A stretch of DNA of 51,138 bases from Clostridium sp. (GCA_017435645.1 JAFSER010000008.1:1-51138); one strand, 5' to 3'. Shown: positions 1 to 8,345, counted from the stretch's first letter. Program-made: numbers and translations. Notes: generated by a model from the sequence alone, not told the origin.

Positions 1-1689
1 CTTTTCTTCTTTAAGTTGAGTTTTGGTTTTGCCATTTGCCAATTCTTCAAGAATCTCAAATCTATTAGGATTAATCTTTTTTTCTTGGAAGTAAGTATAG
101 TTTCCTAAATATTCCTTAACACCATCTTCTTGTAATTCTAAAATTCTATTGATTACTTTATTTAAAAAATATCTATCGTGAGAAATAACTAATAATGTTC
201 CATCATAAGATAAAAGGGCATCTTCTAATGCTTCTCTTGAGATTATATCTAAGTGGTTAGTAGGTTCATCTAGCAATAGAAGATTAGATTTAGATAGCAT
301 TAATTTTAATAGATTAATTCTGCATTTTTCTCCACCACTTAGGGATTTTATTACTTTAAAAACATCATCTCCAGTAAATAAAAATGATGCAAGGACACCT
401 CTTAATTTAGATGTTGTTAACATTGGAAAGTCATCCCATACCTCATCAATTATTGTTTTTTCTAAATTTAAATCTGATTGTTCTTGATCATAGTATCCAA
501 CATTAACATTAGTACCTAAAATAGTTTTTCCACTATCGGCATTTAAATTATTAAGGATTATTTTTAATAAAGTAGTTTTTCCACGACCATTTTCACCTAT
601 TAAAGCAACCTTTTCTCCTCTTTTTAAGTCAAAATTTAATTTAGAAAATAATTTAAGTTCTCCAAAACTTTTTGATAAATTTTCTACATGAAGCACATCA
701 TGACCACTTTTAATGGATGTTTCAAATTTTATTTTAGAGGCTTCTTTATCTTTGTCTGGAGCATCTAATTTTTCCATTCTTTCTAAAGCTTTTTCTCTGC
801 TTTCAGCTGCCTTAACGCTTTTTTCTCTATTAAAGCTTCTAAATTTTTCAATTATAGCTTCTTGTCTTTTTATTTCAGCTTGTTGAAGATTATAGGCTTT
901 TAATTGATTTTCATAATTTTTTTTTCTTAATTCAAAGAATTTGGTATAAGGTACATTATAACAATTTACATGTCCATTTATTACTTCAAAGGTACTATTA
1001 GTAACGGAGTCTAAGAAAAATCTATCATGTGAAATTACTAAAACAGAACCTTTATAGTTTTTTAGATATTCTTCAAGCCATTCTATAGCCTCTAAATCTA
1101 AGTGGTTAGTAGGCTCATCTAATAAAAGAATATCAGGTTTTTTTAATAGTAATTTACAAAGAGATGCTCTTGTTTTTTGACCACCACTTAATGTATTAAT
1201 AGGTTTATTAAAATCTTCTTCTAAGAATCCAAGCCCCTTTAATACTCTAGATATTTCACCCTTATATGTATAACCACCCTTGTGAGAATATAAATCTTGA
1301 AGAGTGGTATAGTCTTTAATTATTTTTTCATGATATAAAGCATTACTTTCATTGTAAGGCTCAGCCATTTTTATTTCTAATAAATGAAGTTTATCTTCTA
1401 TATCTAATAAGTCCTTAAATACTAAATTCATTTCAGAATATATATCACTATTTAAGTTTAAATTTGCATGTTGAGATAAGTAGCCTATACTTTTATTTTT
1501 ATCTATAAAAATTTCACCAGAATCTTGGGTAATTTCTTTTGAGATAATTTTAAATAAAGTAGATTTTCCTTCACCATTTCCACCAATAATTCCAACCTTA
1601 TCGCCTTCATTGATAGAAAAGGTAACGTTTTTTAATACTTCTTGTATTCCATAACTTTTTGATATATCTTTACAGCTTAAAACTATCAT
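1..1689 (-). CDS. ABC-F family ATPase, C-terminal end cut by window edge
   Basis: Reads off the left edge; 563 codons are visible from an ATG at 1689 preceded by AGGAGG with 5-nt spacing. It is a soluble duplicated ABC ATPase with no membrane segments, so ABC-F type. Domain 1 has Walker A GGNGEGKST near residue 38, signature LSGGQKTR and Walker B LLLDEPTNHLD. A charged linker rich in Lys/Glu/Arg (the P-site tRNA-interaction motif region in this family) follows. Domain 2 has Walker A GENGRGKTT, signature LSGGEKCR and a second LLLDEPTNHLD. Both halves carry the ISHDR switch. ABC-F proteins act on the ribosome in translation or antibiotic protection; the sequence resembles the YdiF-like housekeeping branch, but I cannot separate that from a resistance factor. 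The visible end is a charged C-terminal extension. Confidence 0.9.
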   Translation of the reverse strand, partial: MIVLSCKDISKSYGIQEVLKNVTFSINEGDKVGIIGGNGEGKSTLFKIISKEITQDSGEIFIDKNKSIGYLSQHANLNLNSDIYSEMNLVFKDLLDIEDKLHLLEIKMAEPYNESNALYHEKIIKDYTTLQDLYSHKGGYTYKGEISRVLKGLGFLEEDFNKPINTLSGGQKTRASLCKLLLKKPDILLLDEPTNHLDLEAIEWLEEYLKNYKGSVLVISHDRFFLDSVTNSTFEVINGHVNCYNVPYTKFFELRKKNYENQLKAYNLQQAEIKRQEAIIEKFRSFNREKSVKAAESREKALERMEKLDAPDKDKEASKIKFETSIKSGHDVLHVENLSKSFGELKLFSKLNFDLKRGEKVALIGENGRGKTTLLKIILNNLNADSGKTILGTNVNVGYYDQEQSDLNLEKTIIDEVWDDFPMLTTSKLRGVLASFLFTGDDVFKVIKSLSGGEKCRINLLKLMLSKSNLLLLDEPTNHLDIISREALEDALLSYDGTLLVISHDRYFLNKVINRILELQEDGVKEYLGNYTYFQEKKINPNRFEILEELANGKTKTQLKEEK

Positions 1690-1821
1690 ATTTCCTCCTA
1701 TTAATTAGGTAATATATAAATTAATAATAGACATAATAAAATAACATTTTTATTATACTCTAAGGTTCTTTCTTTATCAAACTCTTTAATTAATCTATTA
1801 TAAAGTATAGGTATAAGGTGA

Positions 1822-1870
1822 AAATAAAAGAGATAAAATAAATATCTATTACAGAAATTATTTTATCTCT
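1822..1870 (-). terminator. Rho-independent terminator after the phosphofructokinase gene
   Basis: A perfect 13-bp inverted repeat (arms 1829-1841 and 1858-1870, AGAGATAAAATAA) lies downstream of the minus-strand CDS ending at 1900. Read on the minus strand it is followed by a T-rich tract (TTTTATTTT). The AT-rich stem is weak but is placed correctly between two same-strand genes. Confidence 0.65.
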
Positions 1871-1899
1871 AATTTATTAAAACTATATATTAACAAAGA

Positions 1900-3117
1900 T
1901 TATTTAGATATAGATATAAATTTTGGCAAGTTATTTTCTATTACTAAAGATGGTTCTCCAGAAACTAATGGAAGAAAATATTCTAAAGCTTCTTCTTTAA
2001 TATTATTACCTTCTTCATTAATTAATTCAGTAGGGAAGTATTTAACATTATTAGCTATCTTATCAGCTTCAATAATGTTATAAGAAACCTTATAATTAGA
2101 AGCAGATTCTCTATTTATAGTAACCATATATCCACTTTTACCTTCTGAAGCAAATTTTAAAGCTGAGTATCCTGCATCAAAGGCTTCTTGTAAATCTACA
2201 TCAGAAGCACAGTGCATAGCGCATCTTTGTAATACACCAAGTTCTAAAGATTTAACTCTATTAGTTATTCCAGAACTAATAATTAATTCTTTAAGATAAG
2301 CTCCAACACCACCTAACTGAGCATGTCCAAATTTATCGTGAGCTTGACTTTTTACTTCAGTAATAAATTTTCCTTCAGCGTTTCTTAAACCCTCAGATAC
2401 AACTATAAATACCTTATTATTTTCTTTGAATCTTTTAGCTACATCTGCAAGGAATTTTACTACATCAAAAGCTTTTTCAGGTAAATATATAAAATCAGCA
2501 ACTGGTTTATTATTAATTCTAGCAATACAAGCTGACGCAGCTAACCATCCAGTATCTCTTCCCATTGTTTCTAATATAAAGATACCATTGTTTATGTATA
2601 CAGAAGAATCAAGATATGTTTCAAGGGCTGTAGTTGCTATAAATTTAGCAGCACTACCAAAGCCAGGGGTATGATCTGTGTACATTAAATCATTATCGAT
2701 AGTTTTAGGAATTCCTATAAATTTAATATCTATCTTAGTTTCTTTTGCATATTTTCCTAATTTGGCTATTGTATCCATAGAATCGTTTCCACCAACATAA
2801 AAAAATGCCTTTATATTATGTAATTTTAGTATATTTAAAAGTTTATCGTATTCTTCAGTAGATTCGTCAAGTTTCTTCATCTTATATCTGCAAGAACCTA
2901 GTCCAGAAGAAGGGGTATATCTAAAAGTATTAATTTCGTTATCAGAAAATGAAGATAAGTCAATAATCTTTCCATTTAATATTCCTTCTATTCCATTTAA
3001 ACCTGCATATACTTTATTAAAGGCTTTAATATCTTTATTTGCTTGAAGTAAACCAACTACACTAGAATTAATTACAGATGTTGGGCCTCCAGATTGTGCT
3101 ATTATACAATTTACCAT
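1900..3117 (-). CDS. pfp: 6-phosphofructokinase, pyrophosphate-dependent type
   Basis: Phosphorylates fructose 6-phosphate to the 1,6-bisphosphate in glycolysis, in the cytoplasm. 405 residues. The N-terminus has the phosphate-binding QSGGPTSVIN. Two family-diagnostic positions point to pyrophosphate rather than ATP as donor: Asp112 in GGNDS (ATP enzymes have GGDGS) and Lys138 in PKTIDND (ATP enzymes have PGTIDND). The catalytic Asp is in TIDND, and MGRDTGW at 185-191 binds the sugar phosphate. That these residues set donor choice is family knowledge; use of PPi here is inferred. The gene is followed by its own terminator and is divergent from the MntP-like gene. A PPi-linked enzyme would save ATP in a fermenting cell, and a pyrophosphatase (32330-33967) would compete for the same substrate. 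Confidence 0.88.
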   Translation of the reverse strand: MVNCIIAQSGGPTSVINSSVVGLLQANKDIKAFNKVYAGLNGIEGILNGKIIDLSSFSDNEINTFRYTPSSGLGSCRYKMKKLDESTEEYDKLLNILKLHNIKAFFYVGGNDSMDTIAKLGKYAKETKIDIKFIGIPKTIDNDLMYTDHTPGFGSAAKFIATTALETYLDSSVYINNGIFILETMGRDTGWLAASACIARINNKPVADFIYLPEKAFDVVKFLADVAKRFKENNKVFIVVSEGLRNAEGKFITEVKSQAHDKFGHAQLGGVGAYLKELIISSGITNRVKSLELGVLQRCAMHCASDVDLQEAFDAGYSALKFASEGKSGYMVTINRESASNYKVSYNIIEADKIANNVKYFPTELINEEGNNIKEEALEYFLPLVSGEPSLVIENNLPKFISISK

Positions 3118-3242
3118 TAAGTTACGCTCCTTTATCTAAAAATACATATTATGATATACTATTGAAAAAATAATATACTCTGTTTAATAATATACAATAA
3201 ATTTTATTTAAATAAAAGTACTAAATAAAAAATAAATACATA

Positions 3243-3275
3243 AATAATCTATATAAATAAAACATATAGATTATT
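3243..3275 (+). promoter_or_regulatory. 12-bp inverted repeat in the leader of the MntP-like gene
   Basis: Perfect arms AATAATCTATAT (3243-3254) and ATATAGATTATT (3264-3275) enclose a 9-nt A-rich loop and end 12 nt before the GGAGGGG ribosome site at 3288. There is no T-run directly after it, so it is not a standard terminator. It may be a DNA operator or an RNA stem; neither is established. Confidence 0.4.
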
Positions 3276-3304
3276 ATTTAATATTTTGGAGGGGTTATAT
3301 TGAA

Positions 3305-3859
3305 ATGGATTTAAAAGATGTAATATTAATTGGCATAGCCATGTCTATGGATGCATTAGGATTATCGATTAGTTTAGGTATAAATCCTTATTTAGTAAAA
3401 AAGAATAAAATAAGATTTATATTATCATTTGCCTTTTTTCAGTTTTTATTTTTATGCATAGGTGGGATATTAGGAAGATTTTTTGATACATATATAGTGT
3501 CCATACCAAACATGTTAGGAGGAATTATTATATCATTAGTTGGATTAGCAATGATAATTTCTGCTTTTAAAAATGATGATAATGATGAGTCACTATTAAT
3601 AAAAAAATCAATGTATATTATTTTGGGAATGTCTGTAAGTATTGATGCTTTAGTAGTAGGATTTACAAGTTTTTATGAAGTTATGGTGCTATTAATATTT
3701 GTAGATTCTATTTTGGTTGGACTTATAACATTATTATTTTGTACAACGGGATTTTTTTTGTGTAGATATGCAAGAAAGATAGAATTTATTTGCAAGTATG
3801 CAGATTTATTAGGTGGAATTATACTTTTAGCTTTAGCTTTAGAAATGATATTTTTATAA
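3305..3859 (+). CDS. MntP/YtaF-family membrane protein (putative Mn2+ efflux)
   Basis: 184-residue, almost entirely hydrophobic protein with about six membrane segments. It shows the internal repeat of the MntP family: AMSMDALGLSISLG near residue 12 and GMSVSIDALVVGF near residue 110, each with the membrane Asp that marks the transport site. MntP exports manganese in E. coli, while the related YtaF of Bacillus is a sporulation-associated membrane protein. The length fits MntP, but a clostridial YtaF role is equally possible. GGAGGGG at 3288-3294 is 10 nt from the ATG; a TTG at 3300 is in another frame that stops at once, so ATG 3305 is the start. A zinc regulator and importer lie just downstream. 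No yybP-ykoY type Mn riboswitch was recognised upstream. Confidence 0.75.
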   Translation: MDLKDVILIGIAMSMDALGLSISLGINPYLVKKNKIRFILSFAFFQFLFLCIGGILGRFFDTYIVSIPNMLGGIIISLVGLAMIISAFKNDDNDESLLIKKSMYIILGMSVSIDALVVGFTSFYEVMVLLIFVDSILVGLITLLFCTTGFFLCRYARKIEFICKYADLLGGIILLALALEMIFL

Positions 3860-3872
3860 TATTAAAAGTTAA

Positions 3873-3902
3873 AGGGGACTATATTAATAGTCTCTTTTTT
3901 TT
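3873..3902 (+). terminator. Rho-independent terminator after the MntP-like gene
   Basis: GGGGACTAT and ATAGTCTC arms (about 3875-3883 and 3888-3895) form a short stem followed by eight T residues. It separates the membrane protein gene from the Fur-family regulator. Confidence 0.75.
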
Positions 3903-3954
3903 ATCTAATATTAATGATATAATTTAAGTAAATATATAAGGTTAGGAGAAAAAC

Positions 3955-4365
3955 ATGATCTGGGAAAATTATTTAAAAGAAGAGGGAATTAGGATAACAG
4001 CTGGAAGAATTTCTATTTTAAATATAATAGAAGCATCAGATAAGGGGCTTTCTGCTGAAAGTATATATAATGAATGCAAAAATCAAAATAATAATTTAAA
4101 TTTAAGTACTATTTATAGAACTTTAGAATTATTAGAAGAAAAAGATGTAATTAAAAAAATTAATATAGATGGTCATGCGATATATATTTTAAAAAAGGAA
4201 GGTCATAAACATATTTTAGAGTGTGATATTTGTCACAAGTGTGTTGAAATACCATGTCCAATGGAAGAAATAGAAGAAGCAATTAAGGCTAAAGTTGGTT
4301 TTAGTTTAACAGAACATAAATTAGAGTTAAATGGAATATGTGATAGTTGTAAGAATAATAAATAA
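3955..4365 (+). CDS. zur: Fur-family metal regulator, probably Zur
   Basis: 136-residue DNA-binding repressor of the Fur superfamily. The N-terminal winged helix (about 1-80) contains the recognition helix LSTIYRTLELL. The C-terminal dimerisation and metal-binding part has structural zinc pairs Cys90/Cys93 and Cys129/Cys132, the HKH motif at 84-86, and extra ligands Cys96, Cys101, His94 and His121. The assignment to Zur rather than Fur or PerR rests on context: it is convergent with a zinc-type ABC importer, and a palindrome sits on that importer's promoter. The sequence alone cannot fix the metal. RBS TTAGGAG lies about 7 nt before the ATG. Confidence 0.8.
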   Translation: MIWENYLKEEGIRITAGRISILNIIEASDKGLSAESIYNECKNQNNNLNLSTIYRTLELLEEKDVIKKINIDGHAIYILKKEGHKHILECDICHKCVEIPCPMEEIEEAIKAKVGFSLTEHKLELNGICDSCKNNK

Positions 4366-4407
4366 GAAAACTCCAGTAAAATAATTTTAAATTTTACTGG
4401 AGTTTTC
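4366..4407. terminator. Bidirectional terminator between zur and znuB
   Basis: Perfect 17-bp arms (GAAAACTCCAGTAAAAT at 4366-4382 and its complement at 4391-4407) with A-runs on one side and T-runs on the other. It begins directly after the zur stop codon and abuts the znuB stop codon (4408-4410), so it can end transcription from both convergent units. Confidence 0.88.
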
Positions 4408-5208
4408 TTATTGTTTTACTTTAAGAAAGCTTTCTATTATTATAACAAAAATTAATGTAAATACTGAGGTTAAAGCAATAGTACCACCCGGAGCACTATT
4501 TATATAGTAAGATAACATTAAACCTACTATAATATCGAAAATACCAAAGCCTATAGCAGATAATAGGGTAGTTTTAAATCCCTTTTTTAATTGCATTGCT
4601 GTTGCTACAGGTACAATCATAATTGATGATATTACTAATATTCCCATAACTCTTATTGACATTGAAATAGTTGCACCAACTAAAATAGTAAAAATATAGT
4701 TAATTAATTTAACCTTTATTCCAGCTGTTTTTGCACCTTCTTCATCAAAAGTTATATATATAAGTTTATTATATAAAAATATTAAAGTTAATAAACATAT
4801 GATACCAACTATTAAAATTAATAAAATATCTTCTGTAGATACTGTTAGTATGCTACCAAATAAAAATGAATTTACCTTAGCAGAAGCCTTGCCACTACTA
4901 ATAAGTACAATGGCTATTCCTAAGCTAAAGGTTAAAACTAAAGACATTACTAACTCAGCATACTTTTTATAATACTCTCTTAATAATTCTATAATAATGG
5001 CACATACAGTTGTAAATAAAAATGCTGTAATTAAAGGATTAACACCAATTACTAGACCTATAGCTACACCAGCAAATGATGAGTGTGAAAGAGTATCTCC
5101 AATCATAGAATAGCGTCTAAGCACTAAAAAAAGCCCTATAAAAGGACAAAGAATTGATATCATTAATCCTGCTATAAAAGCATTTTGCATAAAATTAAAT
5201 TCAAACAT
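4408..5208 (-). CDS. znuB: Zinc/manganese-type ABC transporter permease (ZnuB)
   Basis: 266-residue integral membrane permease of the ABC-3 (ZnuB/MntB) family with about eight hydrophobic segments. Recognisable blocks include the N-terminal MQNAFIAGLMISILCPFIG, then RRYSMIGDTLSHSSFAGVAIG and the C-terminal VMGILVISSIMIVPVATA. It would form the channel for divalent cation uptake together with the ATPase encoded 22 bp upstream (start at 5208, ATPase stop at 5231). No metal-binding lipoprotein (ZnuA) gene is present in this operon. Zinc specificity is inferred from the neighbouring regulator; the family also carries Mn and Fe. Confidence 0.87.
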   Translation of the reverse strand: MFEFNFMQNAFIAGLMISILCPFIGLFLVLRRYSMIGDTLSHSSFAGVAIGLVIGVNPLITAFLFTTVCAIIIELLREYYKKYAELVMSLVLTFSLGIAIVLISSGKASAKVNSFLFGSILTVSTEDILLILIVGIICLLTLIFLYNKLIYITFDEEGAKTAGIKVKLINYIFTILVGATISMSIRVMGILVISSIMIVPVATAMQLKKGFKTTLLSAIGFGIFDIIVGLMLSYYINSAPGGTIALTSVFTLIFVIIIESFLKVKQ

Positions 5209-5230
5209 ATAAGATAACCTCTCTTAATAA

Positions 5231-5890
5231 TTAAGCACTGAAGCTTTTATTTCTACTTTCTTGAAATTCTTTAACAGTAAATAATTTAGCATTAGCATTT
5301 CCAACTTGGAGAATATGAGTTGAATTATTTAATGCAATATCTAAATTATGTTCTATTGATATTATTGTCTTTTTATCATCTTTATTTAATCTTTTTAAAA
5401 TACTATAAATTTCTTTTTGATTATTAATATCTACACCAGTTGAAGGTTCATCTAAAATTATTATTTCAGGATTACCAATTAAAGCTCTAGCAATTAATAC
5501 TCTTTGTTGTTGCCCACCAGATAACATACCTAAAAGTCTATTTTTATATTCTAACATATTAATATTTTTTAATACGGTATTTATATCTATTGATGAATTT
5601 TTTAATGTTTTTTTATGGCTTTCTAAAACCTCTTTAACTGTAATTGGAAATTGGGAGTTGAAGGAATCTAATCTTTGAGGAACATAACCTATAGATTTTG
5701 AATCTATTTCTATACTTCCAAGAGTTGGCTTTAATAAACCTAAAATAAGTTTGATTAAAGTAGTTTTACAACTTCCATTTTCACCTATAACAGATAAGTA
5801 AATACCCTTATGTAAATCTAAATTAATATCATTAAGAATATATGGTTGTTTATTTGTATATGAAAAATATAAGTTTTTAATTTTAATCAA
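5231..5890 (-). CDS. znuC: Zinc-type ABC transporter ATP-binding protein (ZnuC), unusual Walker A
   Basis: Energises metal uptake with ZnuB. ABC ATPase motifs in order: Walker A VIGENGSCKTT, Q-loop YVPQRL, signature LSGGQQQR, Walker B IIILDEPSTGVD, switch His in SIEHN. The Walker A residue before the catalytic Lys is Cys, where most ABC ATPases have Gly. The start needs care. An ATG at 5899 is directly abutted by AGGAG with no spacing, while the in-frame TTG at 5890 is 9 nt from the same AGGAG, so I place the start at TTG (219 residues; 222 from the ATG). Expression is probably Zur-controlled through the palindrome at 5931-5951. Confidence 0.85.
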   Translation of the reverse strand: MIKIKNLYFSYTNKQPYILNDINLDLHKGIYLSVIGENGSCKTTLIKLILGLLKPTLGSIEIDSKSIGYVPQRLDSFNSQFPITVKEVLESHKKTLKNSSIDINTVLKNINMLEYKNRLLGMLSGGQQQRVLIARALIGNPEIIILDEPSTGVDINNQKEIYSILKRLNKDDKKTIISIEHNLDIALNNSTHILQVGNANAKLFTVKEFQESRNKSFSA

Positions 5891-5903
5891 ATTAATCATC
5901 TCC

Positions 5904-5923
5904 TAATTATTCTAGAATAATTA
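5904..5923. promoter_or_regulatory. 20-bp perfect palindrome over the znuC leader
   Basis: TAATTATTCT and AGAATAATTA form a perfect palindrome with no spacer. It spans the probable transcription start and touches the AGGAG ribosome site of znuC. It is AT-rich and may be chance, an RNA stem, or a second operator. Confidence 0.35.
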
Positions 5924-5951
5924 TATATTAAGTTGCAAATGATTTGCAACT
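5920..5951 (-). promoter_or_regulatory. znuCB promoter with overlapping candidate Zur operator
   Basis: Arms AGTTGCAAAT (5931-5940) and ATTTGCAACT (5942-5951) form a perfect 10-bp inverted repeat around a single G. On the minus strand a -35-like TTGCAA (5949-5944), an 18-nt spacer and a perfect TATAAT (5925-5920) give a sigma-A promoter whose -35 and spacer are the palindrome itself. That geometry is what a Fur-family repressor uses. That the site binds this Zur is inference. Confidence 0.65.
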
Positions 5952-6013
5952 ATTACTTTATATTATATAATTATAAGATAAAATATTAATAATTTATGGA
6001 ATTAATATAGTGT

Positions 6014-6042
6014 TTGTTTTATACTTATTATACACATATAAT
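6014..6042 (+). promoter_or_regulatory. Predicted sigma-A promoter for the gene at 6080
   Basis: TTGTTT (6014-6019), a 17-nt spacer and TATAAT (6037-6042) lie 38 nt before the ATG and 26 nt before the GGAGG ribosome site. It is a good match in both boxes and spacing. Confidence 0.5.
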
Positions 6043-6079
6043 AGATGTATAACAAAAGTTAAGAATTGGAGGAAATATA

Positions 6080-6478
6080 ATGGATTTTTCAAGTTTAGTT
6101 TTGATGGAAAAAGATAAAGATACAGGGATTATAACAAAAGAATTAGGAAGTTTTCAAGTATCAGAGGGAGCTTTATTTGTTAAAAAACTATTTGTAATAA
6201 ATGGAGAAGTTAATTTATATTTTGATACAAATAAAGATGTTGAAGAATGGGAATACTCTGCTATATACGATTTATTTAATTATGAAGCCTTTGTAAAAGA
6301 AGAGTTTGAAATAGATGATGTTTTAGATGAATATAATCCAACATTTCTATTAAAATTCAACTATGTTGATGACTATGATTTTATGAAGGAAAGAATAACT
6401 AATTGCATAAATTTAATAGAAGAAACAATGAAAGATGTATTTAATTCTATTGAAGGAAAAGAACAAGAATATATATAG
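6080..6478 (+). CDS. Conserved clostridial protein of unknown function (DUF6762-like)
   Basis: 132-residue acidic soluble protein with no signal peptide, membrane segment or known catalytic motif. It resembles a small clostridial family that I recall as DUF6762; that label is from memory and tentative. The middle is rich in Asp/Glu (for example VEEWEYSAIYDLFNYEAF) and the C-terminus is predicted helical. GGAGG at 6068-6072 is 7 nt from the ATG. It lies 24 bp upstream of pepF, and no terminator intervenes, so the two are probably cotranscribed. No function can be assigned. Confidence 0.75.
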   Translation: MDFSSLVLMEKDKDTGIITKELGSFQVSEGALFVKKLFVINGEVNLYFDTNKDVEEWEYSAIYDLFNYEAFVKEEFEIDDVLDEYNPTFLLKFNYVDDYDFMKERITNCINLIEETMKDVFNSIEGKEQEYI

Positions 6479-6502
6479 AAAGGAGAATATTTAGTAAAAC
6501 TT

Positions 6503-8299
6503 ATGAGTGATTTAAAGGTATTGAAAAATAGAGAAGAAATAGATGATAAATTTAAATGGAAGCTTGAAAAAATATTTAAAAGTGATAATCAATGGGAAGA
6601 AGATTTTAAAATATTAAAAGAAGAAGCTCCTACTTTAAAGGATTATGAAGGAAAGCTAAATAGTAAAGAAAATATAAAGAGCTTTTTAGAAAAGTACATT
6701 GAATTAGGAAGAAAAGCAGAAAAATTATATGTATATGGACATATGAAGAGCGATGAAAACACACAAAATCCAAAGTATCAAACAATGATGAATAAAATAG
6801 ATTCATATATGGCAGAATTTGCTTCTTATACTGCGTATTTCACACCTGAAATACTAAGTCAAGATGAAAATGTAATAAGAAGTATAATTAATGATGATGA
6901 ATTAAAGATTTATTCATTTATGTTTGAAAGTATTTTAAAAGAAAAGCCCCATACTTTAAGTAAGGAGGAAGAAGAGCTTCTAGCCTCTGTTTCTGATTGC
7001 TTAGAGGCACCATCATCAATTCACAATATGCTTAGTAATGCAGATATGAAGTTTAACTGTATTATAGATGAAGATGGAGAAGAGGTAGAACTTACAGAAG
7101 GAAATTATTCTTCATTTATAAAGAGTAAAAATAGAAAAGTAAGAGAAGAGGCTTTTAAAGAATTATTTAAAGGTTATAAAAAGTTAGAAAACACATTTGC
7201 TACAACACTAAGTAGTTCAATTAAAAACTTTAATTTTGGTGCAAGAATTAGAAAATATACTTCAGCTCTTGAAGCATCTTTAAAGCCAAATGATATACCA
7301 GTAGAGGTATATACTAATGCCATAAAAACTATAAATGAAAATTTAAGCTCTCTTCATAGATATGTATCTCTTAAGAAGAATTTATTAGGTGTAGATAATA
7401 TGCATATGTACGATTTATATGTTCCAGTTATTGAAATACCAAAGGAACATATAGAGTTTAATGATGCTGTTGATATTGTTATTGAAGGTTTAAATCCTTT
7501 AGGTAAGGAATATTTAGATATATTTAAAGATGGAGTAGAAGAAGGTTGGATTGATATTTATCAAAATAAGGGTAAAAAAGGTGGAGCATATTCTTGGGGT
7601 GGATATGATACTATGCCATATGTTTTATTAAATTACAATTATGATCTTCATGATGTATCAACATTAGCTCATGAAATGGGGCATTCAATTCATTCTTATT
7701 ATTCAAGAAAAGAGCAGCCTTATATATATGCTGGATATACTCTATTTTGTGCAGAAGTTGCATCAACAACGAATGAAGCTTTATTAATTAATCATTTAAT
7801 AAATAAGGAAACAGATAAAAATAAAAAGCTTTATTTAATAAATCAAGAGCTTGAACAAATAAGAACAACAGTATTTAGACAGTTAATGTTTGCAGAATTT
7901 GAATTGTTTACTCATGAATCATTAGAAAAAGGAATTCCTCTTACAGCAGAGGATTACAATAAAGCATGGCATGAATTAAATGTTAAATATTTTGGACCAG
8001 ATATGATAGTAGATGATGAGATAGATGTAGAGTGGGCTAGAATACCTCACTTCTATTCAGATTTTTATGTATATCAATATGCAACTGGATATGCAGCAGC
8101 TTCAGCCTTTGCAAAAGCAATTTTAGATAAAAAAGAGGGAGCAGTTGAAAAATATATAGGTTTCTTAAAAAGTGGAGGAAGTAATTATCCAATAGATATA
8201 TTAAAAGAAGCAGGTGTAGATATGACTACATCTAAGCCTTTAGAAGCAACTATTGAAAGATTTAATGAATTATTAGATATGCTAGAAAAAGAAATATAA
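6503..8299 (+). CDS. pepF: Oligoendopeptidase F (M3B zinc peptidase)
   Basis: 598-residue cytoplasmic metallopeptidase that hydrolyses short peptides. The zinc site HEMGH starts at His390 in LAHEMGHSIHSYYS, with the third ligand in a downstream Glu helix (EVASTTNEALL). The N-terminal helical domain and the C-terminal HFYSDFYVYQYATGYAAA block are typical of PepF, and the length is normal (about 600). The nearest strong ribosome site, AGGAG at 6481-6485, is 17 nt from the ATG, longer than usual; no in-frame alternative start lies closer. The gene is followed at once by a terminator. Confidence 0.95.
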   Translation: MSDLKVLKNREEIDDKFKWKLEKIFKSDNQWEEDFKILKEEAPTLKDYEGKLNSKENIKSFLEKYIELGRKAEKLYVYGHMKSDENTQNPKYQTMMNKIDSYMAEFASYTAYFTPEILSQDENVIRSIINDDELKIYSFMFESILKEKPHTLSKEEEELLASVSDCLEAPSSIHNMLSNADMKFNCIIDEDGEEVELTEGNYSSFIKSKNRKVREEAFKELFKGYKKLENTFATTLSSSIKNFNFGARIRKYTSALEASLKPNDIPVEVYTNAIKTINENLSSLHRYVSLKKNLLGVDNMHMYDLYVPVIEIPKEHIEFNDAVDIVIEGLNPLGKEYLDIFKDGVEEGWIDIYQNKGKKGGAYSWGGYDTMPYVLLNYNYDLHDVSTLAHEMGHSIHSYYSRKEQPYIYAGYTLFCAEVASTTNEALLINHLINKETDKNKKLYLINQELEQIRTTVFRQLMFAEFELFTHESLEKGIPLTAEDYNKAWHELNVKYFGPDMIVDDEIDVEWARIPHFYSDFYVYQYATGYAAASAFAKAILDKKEGAVEKYIGFLKSGGSNYPIDILKEAGVDMTTSKPLEATIERFNELLDMLEKEI

Positions 8300-8330
8300 G
8301 GAACTGTCTTATGGCAGCTCCTTATTTTTA
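8298..8330 (+). terminator. Rho-independent terminator after pepF (CTGTC-core family)
   Basis: Arms AAGGAACTGTC (8298-8308) and GGCAGCTCCTT (8313-8323) around loop TTAT, followed by ATTTTTA. The stem starts inside the stop codon. One A-C mismatch is shared with the terminator after gdhA. Confidence 0.75.
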
Positions 8331-8345
8331 AAATGGGGGATTTTA

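Noticed and set aside
1-1689. Left-edge ABC gene as an antibiotic resistance determinant
   Set aside because: ABC-F motifs are clear, but the sequence looks like the housekeeping YdiF-like branch and has no attenuation leader or resistance-gene neighbours.
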